64,000 nt of DNA from Clostridiaceae bacterium (GTDB lineage: Bacteria > Bacillota > Clostridia > Peptostreptococcales > Tindalliaceae). Numbering within the stretch: position 1 is the stretch's first letter; the number at the start of each line of letters is the position of its first letter. The notes below the pieces were generated by a model, which saw only the letters and a program-made list of their open reading frames with translations, had not been told where the DNA came from and did not search any database. Of the stretch, positions 34,714-43,895 are shown one piece after another. A program made the translations under genes and the position numbers. The stretch covers positions 28,944 to 92,943 of the forward strand of contig JAGXHW010000022.1 in assembly GCA_024635995.1 (NCBI GenBank). Direction: 5' to 3'.

Positions 34714-36734
34714 TGATGACTGACAAACATAAACAACTGAAAATCCTGGAAATTGATCCCTGGCTGACACCTTTTGAAAATGATTTGAAGCTTCGCATGA
34801 ACCGTTTCGAAAGTGTTAAGAAAGCCTTGTTGGGAAAGGAAACAAAGTTCGCAGATTTTGCCAATGGTCATCATTATTTTGGTTTTCACCTTGCAGAAGA
34901 AGGGTGGTACTACCGGGAATGGGCCCCTGCAGCCGATGGGTTATTTCTCATGGGCGATTTTAATGACTGGAACCGTGGCTCCCATCCTTTGACGAAAAAA
35001 GAACATGGAGTGTGGGAAATTTTCCTGCCGGGACAAGATGCCCTGCTGCACGAATCCCTGGTGAAAGTCCACGTGTTCAACAATGGCATTGGTCGTGACA
35101 GAATTCCTTTGTATATACACAGAGTGATTCAAAACAAGGAAACGAATGACTTTAGCGGACAAATATGGATGCCTGAAAAATCTTTTCAGTGGACAGATGA
35201 AGGCTTCGCAGTAAACCCTGCGCAGGCTCCTTTGATTTATGAATGCCACATTGGCATGGCACAGGAAAAAGAACGCATGGGCACTTACAGGGAGTTTGAA
35301 GAAAACATCCTTCCCCGGGTGAAGGCCCTGGGGTATAACACCATACAAATCATGGCCATTATGGAGCATCCCTATTATGCCTCATTTGGTTACCATGTCT
35401 CCAATTATTTTGCCGCTTCCTCCTGGTTTGGAACACCGGAAGAACTGAAGTCCCTGGTCAACAAAGCCCATGAAATGGGCATTGCTGTTCTTATGGACAT
35501 TGTACAATCTCATGCAGTGAAAAACATTGCAGAAGGGATCAATGAATTTGACGGCACGACCTATCAATTTTTCCACGAAGGAGAACGGGGTACCCACAGC
35601 GCCTGGGATTCAAAGCTTTTTAACTATGGGAAGAATGAAGTCATTCATTTTCTGCTGTCCAGTGTGAAATACTGGTTGGAAGAATATCATTTTGACGGGT
35701 TTCGTTTCGATGGAATCACGTCCATGCTGTACCACGATCATGGCTTGGGCACAGCTTTTGACAAATATGAAAAATACTTCAGTCTCAACACTGATGTAGA
35801 AGCCGTTAACTACCTGCAATGTGCCAGCCAGTTGATAAAAGAAATACGACCTGATGCCATCCTCATTGCTGAAGACATGAGTGGCATGCCGGGAATGTGT
35901 TTGCCTACTGAGCAAGGTGGCATCGGTTTTGACTACCGGTTGGCCATGGGCATGCCGGATTTCTGGGTGAAAACCATGGAAAAAAGAGATGATGACTGGA
36001 ATATGTACACCCTTTACCATGAACTCTCCACCAGCAGGGCTGATGAAAAAAGAATCGGCTATGTGGAATCTCATGACCAGGCCCTGGTGGGAGACAAGAC
36101 CCTGATTTTCAGGATGGCTGACAAAGAAATGTACAAATTTATGAACAAGGGAAGTCAAAGCCTGGAGGTTGACCGCGCCGTTGCCTTACACAAAATGGCC
36201 CGGTTTGTCACCATTTCCCTGGGATCTGATGGCTATTTAAATTTTATGGGGAACGAATTTGGCCATCCGGAATGGATTGATTTTCCCCGGGAGGGTAACA
36301 ATTGGAGTTTTAAACATTGTCAACGCTTATGGTCACTGGCGGACAATGCTTCTCTCCGGTACAATGATCTTTATCACTTTGACCAGGCCATGATCAGGTT
36401 TATGGATGATAACAACCTGATGGGCGGAGGACCGCCAAAAGTGGTGATCATTGACCAGGAACAGAAAATCGTCTCTTTTCAAAAAGAATCTTTTGTGTTT
36501 ATTTTCAATTTCCACCCCACCTATTCTTATAAAAAGCTGGAACTGCCTCTTCATGAAGAGGCCAGTTACCAAGTGGTCTTGGACACAGATGAAGACCGCT
36601 TTGGAGGCTATGACCGAATTTCCCATGAAGTGGTTTATGAAAGCCGCAGTCTGGACATCAACCCGGATTACACCGGTATCGCCATTTATTCTCCCAGTAG
36701 AACCGCCATCGTTCTAAAAAAGCGTCCATTATAA
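34713..36734 (+). CDS. 1,4-alpha-glucan branching enzyme, eukaryotic type
   Basis: 673-residue GH13 enzyme introducing alpha-1,6 branches into glycogen. An N-terminal CBM48-like domain (YYREWAPAADGLFLMGDFNDW, about 65-90) is followed by the barrel. The nucleophile is in DGFRFDGITSMLYHDHG (about residue 333), the general acid in IAEDMSGMPG (about 387) and the third acid in YVESHDQALVGD. Layout and motifs resemble animal/fungal branching enzymes more than bacterial GlgB. Start ATG 34713 or 34716. No glgC/glgA/glgP lies beside it; GlgX is about 10.5 kb away. Confidence 0.85.
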   Translation: MMTDKHKQLKILEIDPWLTPFENDLKLRMNRFESVKKALLGKETKFADFANGHHYFGFHLAEEGWYYREWAPAADGLFLMGDFNDWNRGSHPLTKKEHGVWEIFLPGQDALLHESLVKVHVFNNGIGRDRIPLYIHRVIQNKETNDFSGQIWMPEKSFQWTDEGFAVNPAQAPLIYECHIGMAQEKERMGTYREFEENILPRVKALGYNTIQIMAIMEHPYYASFGYHVSNYFAASSWFGTPEELKSLVNKAHEMGIAVLMDIVQSHAVKNIAEGINEFDGTTYQFFHEGERGTHSAWDSKLFNYGKNEVIHFLLSSVKYWLEEYHFDGFRFDGITSMLYHDHGLGTAFDKYEKYFSLNTDVEAVNYLQCASQLIKEIRPDAILIAEDMSGMPGMCLPTEQGGIGFDYRLAMGMPDFWVKTMEKRDDDWNMYTLYHELSTSRADEKRIGYVESHDQALVGDKTLIFRMADKEMYKFMNKGSQSLEVDRAVALHKMARFVTISLGSDGYLNFMGNEFGHPEWIDFPREGNNWSFKHCQRLWSLADNASLRYNDLYHFDQAMIRFMDDNNLMGGGPPKVVIIDQEQKIVSFQKESFVFIFNFHPTYSYKKLELPLHEEASYQVVLDTDEDRFGGYDRISHEVVYESRSLDINPDYTGIAIYSPSRTAIVLKKRPL

Positions 36735-36769
36735 TGACATGGAATGAAAGCAACAAAGGGGTGACATCT

Positions 36770-37606
36770 TTGAAGCTGCATTACTATAAATGTAATCCAA
36801 CCGAAAACATGACCATTCTCGTCACAGACCCGGTGCCTCCATTGAAACGTGCTGTCATTGCCAACCGGCTTATGGCAGAAACGCATCTTTGTGCCGAACA
36901 GGTGGGTTATGTGACATTTAGGAACGGCCAGGAAGAAGGGCAAGAAGCCCACGCAACCCTTGAAATGATGGGTGGTGAATTTTGCGCAAACGCCACTAGG
37001 TCCCTGGCAGCGGTACTGGCATTTAATGGAAGTCCTGGCATTTCCCAGGCTGATGACCAGCAATATTTGTTAAAAGTTTCAGGCGTGAAAAAATTGGTTC
37101 AGTGCAGTGTGTCGCCACTTGAGGGGGAAGCTTTATATTTGGCATCGGTGGATTTGCCTCTTCCCCTGACGGTGCAACACCTTCAGGTGGAACATGATAA
37201 CAGAGAAGTGGAGGCAACATTGGTGGCTTTTCCCGGCATTACTCATTTGGTGGTGGATGACACTGAACTGAGTGATAAAAAAGCCTTTTTTCGTGATACT
37301 ATGAATCAGTTGGCGGGCCGTAAAGATGAAGCCTTAGGCATTATGTTTTATAACACGCAGACTCATTTTGTAACCCCCTTGGTGTGGGTCAGGGATACGG
37401 ACACCCTTTTCTGGGAAAGAGGATGCGGTTCAGGAACGGCCGCAGTGGGTGTATACCTGGCTCATAAAAACCGGCAATCAGTAACGGTTGACATCCGGCA
37501 GCCGGGAGGTGTCCTGTCCATTCAGGTGGAGTGGGACCAGGCAATTACCTGCCTATACCTGGCAGGAAAAATCAGCATCGTGTCAAAAGGGATCGCATAT
37601 GTATAA
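36770..37606 (+). CDS. DapF-like amino-acid racemase/epimerase
   Basis: About 278 residues of the diaminopimelate epimerase fold, a two-cysteine, cofactor-free racemase. The two catalytic cysteines are visible in MMGGEFCANATRS (about residue 68) and ERGCGSGTAAVG (about 221). It is divergent from true DapF, so it may act on another amino acid. I place the start at TTG 36770 (KLHYYKCNPTENMTILV), since AAAGGGGTGA precedes it at the right distance; ATG 36734 lacks a site. It follows the branching enzyme closely. Confidence 0.75.
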   Translation: MKLHYYKCNPTENMTILVTDPVPPLKRAVIANRLMAETHLCAEQVGYVTFRNGQEEGQEAHATLEMMGGEFCANATRSLAAVLAFNGSPGISQADDQQYLLKVSGVKKLVQCSVSPLEGEALYLASVDLPLPLTVQHLQVEHDNREVEATLVAFPGITHLVVDDTELSDKKAFFRDTMNQLAGRKDEALGIMFYNTQTHFVTPLVWVRDTDTLFWERGCGSGTAAVGVYLAHKNRQSVTVDIRQPGGVLSIQVEWDQAITCLYLAGKISIVSKGIAYV

Positions 37607-37638
37607 ACAGGATTCTTAGCTTCTGGTGGAGTTTTAAC
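37603..37638 (+). repeat. left copy of a 36-bp perfect inverted repeat
   Basis: Its exact reverse complement is at 43842-43877, 6.2 kb away. The copy begins inside the last codons of the DapF-like gene and ends 3 bases before a TTGACA box. Confidence 0.9.
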
Positions 37639-37641
37639 AAA

Positions 37642-37670
37642 TTGACATGCTGATACAGAAGTATAATAAT
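37642..37670 (+). promoter_or_regulatory. probable promoter of the hybrid kinase gene
   Basis: TTGACA at 37642, then AATAAT at 37665 (17-base spacer) or an overlapping TATAAT at 37662 (14-base spacer), about 105-110 bases before the gene. Confidence 0.5.
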
Positions 37671-37774
37671 AAAGTGTGGTCATGTAAATAAATAAAGAAC
37701 GCCTATGATTGTGAAACAATCAGTAAATCTGAGCCAGCAAAAAGACAAATCCCATGTAGAAGGGTGGATTCAGA

Positions 37775-40651
37775 ATGGTTGACATGCCATATAGTAAAGT
37801 ATGTCAGAAGGAACTGGACAGGCAAAAATCGTTGCATCAACTGACCATTGACATTCTCACCAGTTTTGCCAGTGCCACAGGTGAGGAGATGGACAAGTCC
37901 ATAACACAAGCACTGAAAATGGTGACAGAATGCACCCATTCTGACCGGGCCTATGTCATAAATTACGACTTACAGCGCATGGTGGCCAACTCATCCCATG
38001 AATGGTGTCGGGATGGCATTTCATCTCAAACAGATAATTTCCAGGAAATTCCCCTGTCCATTGGAGCGGAAGAAGTGAGGAGTCATTTTAAAGGTGAAGC
38101 GGTATTCATTGATCGAGTTGAGGAAATGCCTTCAGGTGGATTAAAGGACCTTCTAATGAAGCAGGACGTGAAAAGTATTTGCACCGTTCCACTGATGAAA
38201 GGGTTAAAATGCACCGGATTTGTAGGGTTTGACGCTGTTCGTGAACATCACAGTTTTTCAGGTGATGAGAAACAGGTACTCACAGGTTTTGCCCAGGCAT
38301 TGGTAGGATTGCAAAGACGTAAAATAGCAGAAGACAACCTCCGAAACAACGAGCTGAAGAAAACGGCGTACATAGAGAGCATGGAAGACCTGGTGTTTAT
38401 TCTTGACGACCATCTGGTATACACACACATGTATTCCAGAAAACCGGACCTGTTATATGATGGTCCGTCTTTTGTGGGTAAACACATTGACAACGTCGGG
38501 TTTCCCGAACCGGCCCATACCCTTGTGAAAACCGCTTTGGAACAGGTGCTTGAAACACGTAAATCCCAGTACATAGACTATTACATCGATTTTTCCGAAG
38601 GCAGAAAATGGTTTTCTGCCCGGGTCGTGAACATCAAAAAGGGGCATGGGGAAGACGCACTGATGTACGTATCAAGAGATATCACCCATCGTATGGAAAT
38701 ACAAGAAGAGCTGAAAAAACAGAAAAAAGTGTTGGAGACTATCACTGATAATATGTTCGACCTGGTTTCAACAGTTAATTTGAAGGGTGAATTCACTTTT
38801 GTGGGAAAATCACACCAGGCATTGGGGTACCAGCCAGAAAATTTACTGGGACGAAAAGGCATTGATTATGTTCATCCCCATGACTTGGATAAGATAATCA
38901 GAGACAGGGAAGTCTTTGACAAAAACCCGGAAGGGTTACTTGTTATTGAATACAGATGTCTTTGTGCTGATGGCACTTATGTGTGGCTGGAAACAGTGGG
39001 GAAAATGTTAAAAGATGACGGTGGCAATCCAGTGGAAATGATCTACAGCTCACGGATCATTGAGGAGCGCCGTAAGCTGGAGCAGAGTCTGCGCCTAAGT
39101 GAAAGCCGTTTCAGGTCCATCGTGGAAAACATGAACGATACCCTCATCATCCACGATTTTGAGGGAGTAATCGAGGAAGTTAATCATCATGTGTGCAAAC
39201 TTTTAGGTTACCAGCGAAGGGAAATGATTGGTCAACACCTCAGCGGGTTTATCAATCATAAAAACGTAGCTAACTTTAAAAGTCGTGTTTCTGAACTAAT
39301 ACAGAATAGCACGCTGTCCTTTGACACAGAATACGTTACCAAGGATGGTAGGCCCATTCCTGCTGAGATCAAAGCTAAAGTTGTTTCCCGGGAAGGCAGA
39401 GGGCAGATCCAAAGTATCGGAAGGGACATCACTGAACGACTGGCCTTTATACAGGAACTGGAAGCAGCCAAAGAAGCAGCTGAGGCTGCGAATGTGGCTA
39501 AAAGTCATTTTCTGGCCAATATGAGTCATGAAATCCGCACCCCTCTCAACGGCATGATGGGTATGCTTCAGGTATTGAAGTTGACAGACCCCACAGAGGA
39601 ACAGGAAGAATGTCTTCAGGCGGCGGAGCAGTCATCCCGGATGCTGCTTCAGTTGATTAACCAGGTGTTGGATTACTCAAAAATCGAATCTGAAAAATTG
39701 CATATCGAAAAACACACTTTCTATCTCTCTCAGGTGCTCCAGGACGTTGAAATGGTGAACCGTGCTTTTTTGATGCAAAAGCAGGTTGCTTTGTCTGTTG
39801 AATCTGCGGATCAAGTGCCAAAAAAACTGGTGGGTGACGCTTTCCGGCTGAAGCAGGTACTCAACAACCTGGTGAACAACGCCATTAAATTCACCGATGA
39901 GGGCAATATCCTGGTATCTGTTGAGTTAGAAGAGCCCATTGATGAAGAAAGTGGAGAAGTGGTCCTGCGGTGGTTGGTAAAAGACACGGGGATAGGAATA
40001 GAGCAGAACAAGTTGGACACCATTTTTGACAGCTTTGCCCAGGCAGATGACTCCACCACCCGTAAGTATGGCGGTACCGGTTTGGGGCTCACCATTTCAA
40101 AAAGCCTCATCGATATGATGGATGGGTCTATTCAGGTGGAGAGCCAGCCAGGTGAAGGTACAATCTTTACCTTTACCTGTAAAATGGAATTACCCACGGA
40201 AGACATCAGCTATCGGCAGGCACTAGGGGGGCAGGGTAATATTCTCACAAAGGATGAGATGGTTGCTGCAGATGATAGCAAGGATACTTTGAATGTTCTG
40301 GTGATAGACGATGATGCAAAAAGCCAGGAAGTGATGAGTCGAATTGCCCAAAAACAGGGGTGGCAGATGGTTCAGGCTGAAAATGGCATTGAAGGGGTGG
40401 AAATTTTTAAACAGGAATCTTTTGACCTGGTCATCATGGACATTCATATGCCCATCATGGATGGCTTTCAGGCAACGTCTGTTATACGCCAACTGGAAAA
40501 TGACGGAAACAGAACCCCTATTCTTGCACTAACGGCCAACGCTTTGGCTGGGGACAGGGATCGATGCATCCAGTCAGGCATGGACGATTACCTGGCCAAA
40601 CCCTTTTCAGTGGAACAGTTGCTCTCAAAAATGCAGCAGTGGAAAAAGTAA
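37775..40651 (+). CDS. hybrid sensor histidine kinase with GAF, three PAS domains and receiver
   Basis: 958-residue, apparently soluble hybrid kinase. Residues about 20-185 are GAF-like, about 195-310, 325-440 and 445-565 are PAS domains, the phospho-histidine is in ANMSHEIRTPLNGMMG (about 585), HATPase motifs are NNAIKFTDEG, DTGIGIEQNK and GGTGLGLTISK, and a C-terminal receiver has its aspartate in LVIMDIHMPIMDG (about 887). No HPt or output domain is present, so phosphate is probably passed to a separate protein. No transmembrane segment is visible, implying an internal signal. It is the first gene inside the 36-bp inverted repeat pair. Confidence 0.88.
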   Translation: MVDMPYSKVCQKELDRQKSLHQLTIDILTSFASATGEEMDKSITQALKMVTECTHSDRAYVINYDLQRMVANSSHEWCRDGISSQTDNFQEIPLSIGAEEVRSHFKGEAVFIDRVEEMPSGGLKDLLMKQDVKSICTVPLMKGLKCTGFVGFDAVREHHSFSGDEKQVLTGFAQALVGLQRRKIAEDNLRNNELKKTAYIESMEDLVFILDDHLVYTHMYSRKPDLLYDGPSFVGKHIDNVGFPEPAHTLVKTALEQVLETRKSQYIDYYIDFSEGRKWFSARVVNIKKGHGEDALMYVSRDITHRMEIQEELKKQKKVLETITDNMFDLVSTVNLKGEFTFVGKSHQALGYQPENLLGRKGIDYVHPHDLDKIIRDREVFDKNPEGLLVIEYRCLCADGTYVWLETVGKMLKDDGGNPVEMIYSSRIIEERRKLEQSLRLSESRFRSIVENMNDTLIIHDFEGVIEEVNHHVCKLLGYQRREMIGQHLSGFINHKNVANFKSRVSELIQNSTLSFDTEYVTKDGRPIPAEIKAKVVSREGRGQIQSIGRDITERLAFIQELEAAKEAAEAANVAKSHFLANMSHEIRTPLNGMMGMLQVLKLTDPTEEQEECLQAAEQSSRMLLQLINQVLDYSKIESEKLHIEKHTFYLSQVLQDVEMVNRAFLMQKQVALSVESADQVPKKLVGDAFRLKQVLNNLVNNAIKFTDEGNILVSVELEEPIDEESGEVVLRWLVKDTGIGIEQNKLDTIFDSFAQADDSTTRKYGGTGLGLTISKSLIDMMDGSIQVESQPGEGTIFTFTCKMELPTEDISYRQALGGQGNILTKDEMVAADDSKDTLNVLVIDDDAKSQEVMSRIAQKQGWQMVQAENGIEGVEIFKQESFDLVIMDIHMPIMDGFQATSVIRQLENDGNRTPILALTANALAGDRDRCIQSGMDDYLAKPFSVEQLLSKMQQWKK

Positions 40652-40663
40652 GGTTTTGTAAAC

Positions 40664-40703
40664 AAAAGGATGCATTTGGCAATCATGCCATGCATCCTTT
40701 TGC
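40664..40703. terminator. bidirectional terminator between convergent kinase genes
   Basis: 12-bp perfect stem (40664-40675 with 40690-40701) with A-rich and T-rich flanks. Confidence 0.8.
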
Positions 40704-40735
40704 ATGTTCAAGAACCTGCGTCATTTTCTATAGAG

Positions 40736-42034
40736 CTATGTGAGTCCAATGGGTAAAACCACTCTAATGGTGGTGCCCTTTCCTGGAGAGCTGTTTACCT
40801 GAATGATGCCCTGGTGTAAGTCTAAAATTCGTTTCACCAGTGTCAGGCCAAGCCCACTACCCTCTGAGGCGTGAGAGGTGTCACCCTGGTAGAATTTTTC
40901 AAAGATATGGGCCTGAATATCTTCTCTGATACCAATGCCATTATCAGTAATTACCACTGAAACGCCTTCGCTGGTATGAACCAGGGTGACGGCTATGACC
41001 TCTTCAGACACTGAGAATTTAATGGCATTGTTCAGCAGGTTGATCCACACCTGTTGCAGCAGCTCTTCATCGCCGGCAACCATAGCCCGGTCCAGGTCAA
41101 TATCCCAGCGTATTTGTTTTTTCTCCCATTCCGGCTCCAGCAGAAGAATACATTTGCGAAGTTGTTCGTCCAGAGAAAAAGATTCATTCCGATGAACAAT
41201 TTCCTGGCTTTCCAACTTTGAGAGACGGATCATGTTGGTGGAAAGGTGTGACAGCCTGGATGATTCTTTATCTATGATATTTAAATAATCACGTCTTTCT
41301 TCCTCTGTTAAATTGTCTTGCTGCAATAATTTTGAAAATCCCTGGATAGAAGCAATGGGTGTTTTAAACTCATGAGACACGTTGCTGATAAAATCCTTTC
41401 GCAAAGTGTCAATGTGTTTTAATTCCCTGGCCATGATGTTAAAATGGTTTGCCAGTTGGCCGATTTCATCATCACTCTCATAATCCACCTGCACATCAAA
41501 ATTACCACTGGATATTTCCCTTGTGGCCTCGGTTACGCGAAGCACAGGCTTGACAATACGCTTGGCCATCATCATCATGAGTAACGCACTAATGAACACA
41601 AAGGATATAAAGGAGTACCAATTGCGGGAAGCAGTGATTTTCAAAATGGTGTTATGGGGCTGAAGCCTGATCTGGTAGACGGTGTTTTCAAAGACTAAAA
41701 AAGTGCGGGTGTTGCCCCATTTTCCCTCGGAGAATACGTGCATCCCGACATTTTCTATGGGTAAAAACTCATTGGTGCTGATTGTTGAAAGGGTTTTGGC
41801 GTCAATAACCCTGACATCATACATAAATCCAGACACAATTTCCGAAATTTCACCAGACGAAAGAGTGGTTTTTTCCGACAATTCAATGATGGTGCTGGCA
41901 ATGGCTTCCTGGCTTCGCCTTATTTCATGGCGCAGTTCCGGGGTTAAAAAGACGGCTGTTACAAAAGAGAGGATTGACGATATAATAATTAGAGCGGTAA
42001 AAGTCAGCGTTAATTTGACGGCAATTTTTTTCAT
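40736..42034 (-). CDS. membrane sensor histidine kinase
   Basis: 432 residues: transmembrane helix at about 8-30, an extracytoplasmic sensor of about 110 residues, a second helix at about 145-165, a HAMP segment (KRIVKPVLRVTEATREIS), HisKA with FISNVSHEFKTPIASI, and HATPase with NNAIKFS, DNGIGIRED and GSGLGLTLVK. A standard OmpR-class sensor. It is 21 bp downstream of the response regulator gene on the same strand, forming one two-component operon. The stimulus is unknown. Confidence 0.9.
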   Translation of the reverse strand: MKKIAVKLTLTFTALIIISSILSFVTAVFLTPELRHEIRRSQEAIASTIIELSEKTTLSSGEISEIVSGFMYDVRVIDAKTLSTISTNEFLPIENVGMHVFSEGKWGNTRTFLVFENTVYQIRLQPHNTILKITASRNWYSFISFVFISALLMMMMAKRIVKPVLRVTEATREISSGNFDVQVDYESDDEIGQLANHFNIMARELKHIDTLRKDFISNVSHEFKTPIASIQGFSKLLQQDNLTEEERRDYLNIIDKESSRLSHLSTNMIRLSKLESQEIVHRNESFSLDEQLRKCILLLEPEWEKKQIRWDIDLDRAMVAGDEELLQQVWINLLNNAIKFSVSEEVIAVTLVHTSEGVSVVITDNGIGIREDIQAHIFEKFYQGDTSHASEGSGLGLTLVKRILDLHQGIIQVNSSPGKGTTIRVVLPIGLT

Positions 42035-42055
42035 GGATGCTCACCTTTTACCTTT

Positions 42056-42733
42056 CTAATCATCTGATTTTTCTGCTTTATAGCCTAAACCCCGCACAGT
42101 CACGATCTGAAAATCCTTCCAACCTGAAAAACGTTCCCGCAACCGTTTTACGTGTACATCCACCGTCCGCTCGTCGCTCTCCGCATCCATGCCCCATATT
42201 TCATCCATCAGTTGCTGTCTGGTGAAAATTTGTTTTTGGTTGCTTAGCAATTTAAAGAGCAGGTAGAACTCTTTTTTCGGAAGGACCAGTGTTTCTTTGT
42301 CCCGGGTTACTTCCAGTGTGTCAAAATTCAGTGTCATGTCACCCACCACTAACTTGTGTTCATTCATGATATTGGCCCTTCGTAGTAATGCTGCGATCCG
42401 CAACATCATTTCATCCATGTCGATTGGTTTTACCATGTAATCATCTGTGCCTGCTTTGAATCCCTTCTTCTTATCATCCAGACTATCCCGGGCTGTTACA
42501 ATGAGGATGGGAAGTTGGAAGCCTGCTTCCCGCAGGGAAATTGTCAAATCATACCCATCCATACGGGGCATCATCACATCGCTGACCATCAGATCGATGT
42601 GCTGTGTGTCCAGCAAATCAAGGGCTTCCTGTCCATCATCTGCACAAAAAGCACGATAGCCGTTCTGCTTTAGCACAGCAGCCATTAACTTTTGAAGGTT
42701 TTTATCGTCTTCAACCACAAGTATATGAAACAA
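42056..42733 (-). CDS. OmpR-family response regulator
   Basis: 225 residues: receiver domain (VVEDDKN, phosphorylated Asp in LMVSDVMMPRMDG, Lys in MVKPI) and a winged-helix effector domain (LPKKEFYLLFKLLSNQKQIF, TVDVHVKRLRERF). The start is a TTG at 42733, placed 8 bases after AAGGAGG; no ATG fits. TTG is a weaker start, which may keep its level low. Partner of the kinase at 40736-42034. Confidence 0.9.
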   Translation of the reverse strand: MFHILVVEDDKNLQKLMAAVLKQNGYRAFCADDGQEALDLLDTQHIDLMVSDVMMPRMDGYDLTISLREAGFQLPILIVTARDSLDDKKKGFKAGTDDYMVKPIDMDEMMLRIAALLRRANIMNEHKLVVGDMTLNFDTLEVTRDKETLVLPKKEFYLLFKLLSNQKQIFTRQQLMDEIWGMDAESDERTVDVHVKRLRERFSGWKDFQIVTVRGLGYKAEKSDD

Positions 42734-42799
42734 TGGAACAGCCTCCTTTCCGTGATTATCTAATGGTTAACCATATTTTAACATACTAAAATGAATGTG

Positions 42800-42838
42800 C
42801 CAGACCCACTTTCCCTGATCAACGGGCAGTGGGTCTGG
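42800..42838. other. 10-bp stem hairpin between yugP-like and response regulator genes
   Basis: CCAGACCCAC (42800-42809) and GTGGGTCTGG (42829-42838) pair perfectly around a 19-base loop. No strong T-run on either strand, so it may be a weak terminator for the minus-strand metallopeptidase gene. Confidence 0.45.
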
Positions 42839-42877
42839 CTATGTGTAAAAAATACCAACTGAAGTTAAGAAACATGT

Positions 42878-43573
42878 TTATGATCTGTTGCGAATTAGAA
42901 TGAGACGGATCATTTGGGCCACACCTGCAGCCATGGCTGCCACGTAAGTGAGGGCAGCAGCATTCAGTACTTTTTTAGCACCGGCAGATTCATCCCGTGT
43001 GATGAAACCATTGGTATCCAATAATTGCATAGCCCTGGTGCTGGCATTGAACTCCACAGGAAGGGTGATGATCTGGAACAAAACGGCGGCACCAAAGAGA
43101 AGGATACCCACGTCCATTAACCCACGAAAGGCGGGCAGAACCAGGCCAATGATGATAAAAAACCAGGCGGCTGATGAGCCGAAACGGGCAATGGGGAATA
43201 CCAGATTTCGCAGTGACAGAGGTACATAACCATTTGAATGTTGGATGGCATGCCCCACCTCGTGGGCAGCCACGCTAACGGAGGCAATGGAACTCTTGCG
43301 GTATACCTCGTTGGACAGGCGCAGTACCCGGCTCCTGGGGTCATAATGGTCACTTAATTGGCCGTCGGACACCTCAATTGGCACATCTTCCAGTCCCGCC
43401 TCGTTGAGCAGAACCCTGGCCACCTGAGCGCCGGTGTAGCCTTTGCGGGTGGGAACCTGAAGGTATTTGGCAAAGCTGGATTTTACCCTACTTTGTGCAT
43501 ACAAGGTAAGCAGGATGGTGGGAATTAAAATCAAAATGGTGGGGTCGAATCCGAAACCCATTGGAAAAAACAT
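42878..43573 (-). CDS. zinc metallopeptidase, YugP type
   Basis: 231-residue membrane metallopeptidase. Helices at about 7-22, 120-145, 150-170 and near the C-terminus, and the zinc motif VAAHEVGHAIQH (HExxH, about residue 110). The family (PF04298, YugP) has no firmly known substrate. The ATG at 43573 lies 8 bases after AAGGAGG; ATG 43579 is too close. It is the last gene inside the 36-bp inverted repeat pair and is divergent from rsgA. Confidence 0.85.
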   Translation of the reverse strand: MFFPMGFGFDPTILILIPTILLTLYAQSRVKSSFAKYLQVPTRKGYTGAQVARVLLNEAGLEDVPIEVSDGQLSDHYDPRSRVLRLSNEVYRKSSIASVSVAAHEVGHAIQHSNGYVPLSLRNLVFPIARFGSSAAWFFIIIGLVLPAFRGLMDVGILLFGAAVLFQIITLPVEFNASTRAMQLLDTNGFITRDESAGAKKVLNAAALTYVAAMAAGVAQMIRLILIRNRS

Positions 43574-43762
43574 GGTCATTCCTCCTTATATGAGCAATTA
43601 ACACACATCCACCCTGGAATATGTGCTATTACTTGACTATGGTAACATTCTACGCGTCATTAATGAACTGAATATGAACCAGGTTATGTGAGTCATTTTA
43701 TTTAGGATAATAAATTTTATGAAATTATTTTATCCTGTTTATGGATGAAGCGTTTTTTTGAA

Positions 43763-43792
43763 TTGACAACCTGTTCGTCAAAGGCGATGATA
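43763..43792 (+). promoter_or_regulatory. possible promoter of rsgA
   Basis: TTGACA at 43763 with a -10-like ATGATA or TGATAA 18-19 bases later; the spacer is slightly long. Confidence 0.4.
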
Positions 43793-43841
43793 ATAAAGAG
43801 AGTTGATATGATGGATAACGCATTCTAACTTTCCTGATAAA

Positions 43842-43877
43842 GTTAAAACTCCACCAGAAGCTAAGAATCCTGTTTAT
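43842..43877 (-). repeat. right copy of a 36-bp perfect inverted repeat
   Basis: Exact reverse complement of 37603-37638. It ends 18 bases before the rsgA start codon, directly ahead of the ribosome binding site. Confidence 0.9.
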
Positions 43878-43895
43878 GTGCAGAGGAGGACAATC

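Larger units (their letters stand above)
43574..43895. other. 322-bp intergenic region between yugP-like gene and rsgA
   Basis: Holds the right copy of the 36-bp inverted repeat, two copies of the 11-base motif ATCCTGTTTAT (43732-43742 and 43867-43877) and a TTGACA-type promoter for rsgA. The minus-strand promoter of the yugP-like gene must also lie here but is not obvious. Confidence 0.6.
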
